Assembly (NCBI GenBank): GCA_052173355.1
Contig: JBQMYS010000053.1
Coordinates: 1-8,651 of the forward strand
Direction of reading: 5' to 3'
DNA length: 8,651 bases
From: JABZIP01 sp052173355
GTDB taxonomy: Bacteria > Bacillota > Clostridia > Peptostreptococcales > Anaerovoracaceae
Positions 7,100-8,651 of the stretch are shown one piece after another. The notes below the pieces were generated by a model. It saw only the letters and a list, made by a program, of their open reading frames with translations. It ran no database searches and was not told the origin of the DNA. How positions within the stretch are numbered: the stretch's first letter is position 1; every line of letters begins with the position of its first letter. Position numbers and translations under genes: made by a program.

Positions 7100-7288
7100 T
7101 TACATGGCACTTTTGCCACTTTTTACCCAAGCATCAACTTCAGACAATTTGAATTTCCATTGCCGGCCAATTTTATGCGCGGGAATATCCGTTTTCTTTA
7201 TCCAATTACGAATAGTATCTTTATTGACTCCTAAGTAACTAGCCACTTCGTCTAGACTTGACCAAGGTTCATTGATGTACTCTTCCAT
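7100..7288 (-). CDS. small excisionase/MerR-like helix-turn-helix protein, likely operon regulator
   Basis: This 62-residue protein is a single winged-helix/HTH domain of the excisionase (HTH_17, MerR-like) kind. Residues about 9-57 read SLDEVASYLGVNKDTIRNWI, followed by IPAHKIGRQWKFKLSEVDAWV, the classic helix-turn-helix plus wing that ends in a -x-W-V helix. It has no catalytic domain. AAGGAGGT (7295-7302) lies 6 bases before the ATG at 7288, about 22 bases from the predicted transcript start. As first gene of the operon it may act as a controller that times methyltransferase and nuclease expression, a job more often done by Cro-like C proteins. It may also bind the inverted repeat at the divergent HNH promoter. 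A role as phage-type excisionase is less likely, since no integrase is visible. The fold is well supported; the regulatory role is inferred. Confidence 0.85.
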   Translation of the reverse strand: MEEYINEPWSSLDEVASYLGVNKDTIRNWIKKTDIPAHKIGRQWKFKLSEVDAWVKSGKSAM

Positions 7289-7316
7289 GGCAGTACCTCC
7301 TTATATACTTCATTTT

Positions 7317-7345
7317 ATTATAGCCGAATGAGCGGAGATAGTCAA
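7317..7345 (-). promoter_or_regulatory. near-consensus promoter of the leftward operon
   Basis: On the minus strand, TTGACT (7340-7345) and TATAAT (7317-7322) are separated by exactly 17 bp. Transcription would start near 7310, leaving a leader of about 22 bases that carries AAGGAGGT. A direct repeat ATAGCC at 7320-7325 and 7349-7354 brackets the promoter and could be a binding site, though it is short. This strong promoter should drive HTH, both methyltransferases, McrB-like and McrC-like genes. Confidence 0.85.
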
Positions 7346-7423
7346 GAAATAGCCATGTTTTTTATGTTTATATATGAATAACTATGAATTAGCGTGATAT
7401 TGCTGATTTTGTTCAAAATAACA

Positions 7424-7471
7424 TTGAATATGTACAAATTCAGATTCCCGTGATATAATGTACATATTCAA
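7424..7471. promoter_or_regulatory. perfect 13-bp inverted repeat, candidate operator
   Basis: TTGAATATGTACA at 7424-7436 is repeated as its exact reverse complement TGTACATATTCAA at 7459-7471, with 22 bp between. Each arm also contains the palindrome TGTACA, with centres 28 bp apart. The left arm covers the -35 hexamer, and the right arm starts at the last base of the -10 and covers the expected transcript start. This placement is typical of repressor sites; the binding protein is unknown. Confidence 0.75.
7431..7459 (+). promoter_or_regulatory. promoter of the HNH nuclease gene
   Basis: TGTACA (7431-7436, 4 of 6 bases of the consensus -35) and TATAAT (7454-7459) are 17 bp apart, and TG at 7451-7452 makes the -10 extended. 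The expected start near 7466 gives a leader of about 29 bases. The gene's GAGGTGG (7484-7490) is a moderate ribosome binding site. Confidence 0.75.
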
Positions 7472-7494
7472 AACTAATGAAATGAGGTGGATCT

Positions 7495-8565
7495 ATGCCT
7501 TACAACCAAATAACGGTAAATGGAACAATTGCACCCGGTCCAGATCCCAAAGGTCCAAATCCAGCAACTATTAGACAAACCATCTATGATGCATTAAATA
7601 CAAATGGATTTTCTTTTTCGTGGATAAGCAAAGCACACCAACCGTATCACGGGATTCTCGACACAGGTGCTGGAAGTACAATTGATTTATACATCTACGC
7701 ATGGAGAATCATTAACGGCGGTAGAAAAAAGCTTGTATCCGAGAAGAGAATTGAGATTTCAAGTACTGCCAGGGATGAAGGTTTTAACCGTCCTACTACT
7801 GCTACAGAAAAAACACTGCTACTAGGCTTGTATGACAGTCCACACGGCACTCCTATCTTTGCTGCGTGGGATGCGCCATCCAATGCAAACCGAGGAAAGC
7901 AAAAATCATGTCAGGTTAGCGTTGAAGCACTACAAACATCTATACAGGATGGTATTCATCAATCAAAGGACACGCATGACAACACAATTTACACATTCAC
8001 ACCTGATTACCTTGGTGATTACATTGACTTAGTCCAATCAGGAAATACTCTAAATATTGCTTCAACCACTCCCGTTGCAGTGCCACTATCCAAGAAAGTA
8101 AAAGATACAACCCTGCCTCACAAGAAAAAAAGAACCATCAAGTCTGTTGAGTCTATCTTGGCACAAATATCTAATTTGTCGCAAACCGAGAAGGAAATCG
8201 TAGCAAAGCACCGTATTGGTCAAGGTCTATTTAAGGAGTTGCTACTAAACAAATATGGTTGTAAGTGTGCTCTATGCACAATTACAACCGAAAAAATGCT
8301 TATCGGTAGTCATATAAAAGAATGGAGTGCCAGTAGCGATGAGGAGAAGCTAGATAGCAATAATGGATTGCTTCTCTGCGCCCATCATGATGCACTCTTT
8401 GATAAGCATTTAATCAGTTTTGACAACGCTGGCAAGTTAATTGTATCTCCGACCTTAACAGAACAAGAAAAAGCAGAGTTACAACTTGATGCTATAAGTG
8501 ATATTTCTGTTTCGTCCGAAATGCTTCCATACCTCGAAATACACCGCAGCAAGTTAAGGAGGTAA
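7495..8565 (+). CDS. HNH endonuclease with N-terminal domain related to the McrB-like specificity domain
   Basis: The C-terminal part of this 356-residue protein (about 240-310) is an HNH nuclease of the HNH_2 type: CKCALC (256-261), SHI (272-274) with the first His, SNNGLLLC (288-295), then AHHDALFD (296-303). Cys258, Cys261 and Cys295 with a His probably bind structural zinc. Residues about 25-185 carry GGR (75-77), SEKRI (82-86), LGLY (110-113), W125 and FTPDYL (168-173), the same ordered motifs and spacing as the N-terminus of the McrB-like protein. A Lys-rich linker (about 200-225) joins the halves. It is therefore probably a site-specific restriction nuclease, or an accessory one, that reads the same or a related site and is held off by the neighbouring methyltransferases. 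It could instead cleave modified DNA. Its own operator-bearing promoter separates its control from the operon. The following gene starts 4 bp after its stop. Confidence 0.88.
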   Translation: MPYNQITVNGTIAPGPDPKGPNPATIRQTIYDALNTNGFSFSWISKAHQPYHGILDTGAGSTIDLYIYAWRIINGGRKKLVSEKRIEISSTARDEGFNRPTTATEKTLLLGLYDSPHGTPIFAAWDAPSNANRGKQKSCQVSVEALQTSIQDGIHQSKDTHDNTIYTFTPDYLGDYIDLVQSGNTLNIASTTPVAVPLSKKVKDTTLPHKKKRTIKSVESILAQISNLSQTEKEIVAKHRIGQGLFKELLLNKYGCKCALCTITTEKMLIGSHIKEWSASSDEEKLDSNNGLLLCAHHDALFDKHLISFDNAGKLIVSPTLTEQEKAELQLDAISDISVSSEMLPYLEIHRSKLRR

Positions 8566-8569
8566 CAGC

Positions 8570-8651
8570 ATGGGAGTTCTTCCAACAAGAAAAGCATTAG
8601 CAGATGCTGTTATTCAGGTTCTGGGACAGGCTTCAGAACCTATGAAGGCTT
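8570..8651 (+). CDS. start of a gene cut by the window edge, possible winged-helix restriction-associated protein
   Basis: An ATG at 8570 lies 6 bases after AAGGAGGT (8556-8563), which overlaps the HNH stop codon, so the two genes are translationally linked. The visible 27 residues read MGVLPTRKALADAVI, then QVLGQASEPMKA, and the frame is open to the edge. The pattern, with a helix rich in Ala/Val followed by a -x-EPM- turn, resembles the first helix of winged-helix domains found at the N-termini of Mrr-like restriction enzymes and related proteins. That similarity is weak evidence over so few residues. The operon link to the HNH gene suggests a partner in the same system. Confidence 0.7.
   Translation, partial: MGVLPTRKALADAVIQVLGQASEPMKA

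Larger units (their letters stand above)
7393..7473 (+). repeat. imperfect direct repeat upstream of the HNH gene
   Basis: CGTGATAT occurs at 7393-7400 and again at 7449-7456, each followed about 11 bases later by TTCAAAA. The starts are 56 bp apart. The second copy contains the -10 of the HNH promoter and one arm of the inverted repeat, so the region may have arisen by local duplication of a regulatory site. Confidence 0.5.

Noticed and set aside
7084..7119. GTG start at 7119 for methyltransferase 1
   Set aside because: It lies inside the upstream HTH gene and adds 12 atypical residues, while the ATG at 7083 has GGAG 7 bases upstream and places motif I correctly.
7289..7494. GACGC/GCGTC sites (LlaJI specificity) in the divergent control region as evidence for methylation-based autoregulation
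   Set aside because: None was found between 7289 and 7494. Such sites occur inside the genes (for example near 2326, 4984, 5044 and 5424), and this system's specificity is unknown.

Overview
The window looks like DNA of a low-GC Gram-positive bacterium of the Clostridia (Lachnospiraceae-like). Promoters are TATAAT-type, several with an extended TG, ribosome binding sites are strong AAGGAGG-type, the flanks are AT-rich, and protein similarities are of the Firmicute kind. This placement is an inference; no rRNA or other marker is present. No integrase, tRNA or CRISPR array was seen.

Left flank (1-1533). Two divergent Cro/CI-type helix-turn-helix genes share a 123-bp AT-rich control region. The leftward one encodes an intact 72-residue protein. 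The rightward one has one extra A in a run of nine and is out of frame after 15 codons. A bidirectional hairpin terminator follows at 1213-1263. After it come two near-identical 19-bp direct repeats 93 bp apart (possible end of a lost insertion sequence), then the broken start of a small gene that was once the last gene of the leftward operon.

Centre (1534-7345). A leftward operon reads, in transcription order: a consensus promoter (7317-7345); a 62-residue excisionase/MerR-like DNA-binding protein; two paralogous DNA cytosine-5 methyltransferases joined by a TAATG overlap; a McrB-like AAA+ protein with an N-terminal specificity domain; a McrC-like PD-(D/E)XK nuclease subunit; and the decayed gene. 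Two m5C methyltransferases plus McrB/McrC-type restriction subunits is the layout of the LlaJI family of restriction-modification systems. In these, each methyltransferase is thought to modify one strand of an asymmetric site, and the nucleotide-driven R1/R2 complex cuts unmodified DNA.

Right flank (7346-8651). A divergent gene encodes a 356-residue HNH nuclease, followed 4 bp later by the start of another gene that runs off the window. The HNH protein's first ~185 residues align, with nearly constant motif spacing, to the N-terminal specificity domain of the McrB-like protein. The inference is that the locus has two different nucleases directed by the same kind of recognition module and protected by one methyltransferase pair. 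The HNH promoter lies inside a perfect 13-bp inverted repeat that overlaps the -35 and touches the -10, so the nuclease is probably repressed or timed by a DNA-binding protein; the 62-residue operon leader protein is the obvious candidate. This shared-recognition, two-effector arrangement with a separately controlled HNH arm is the most interesting feature of the window.
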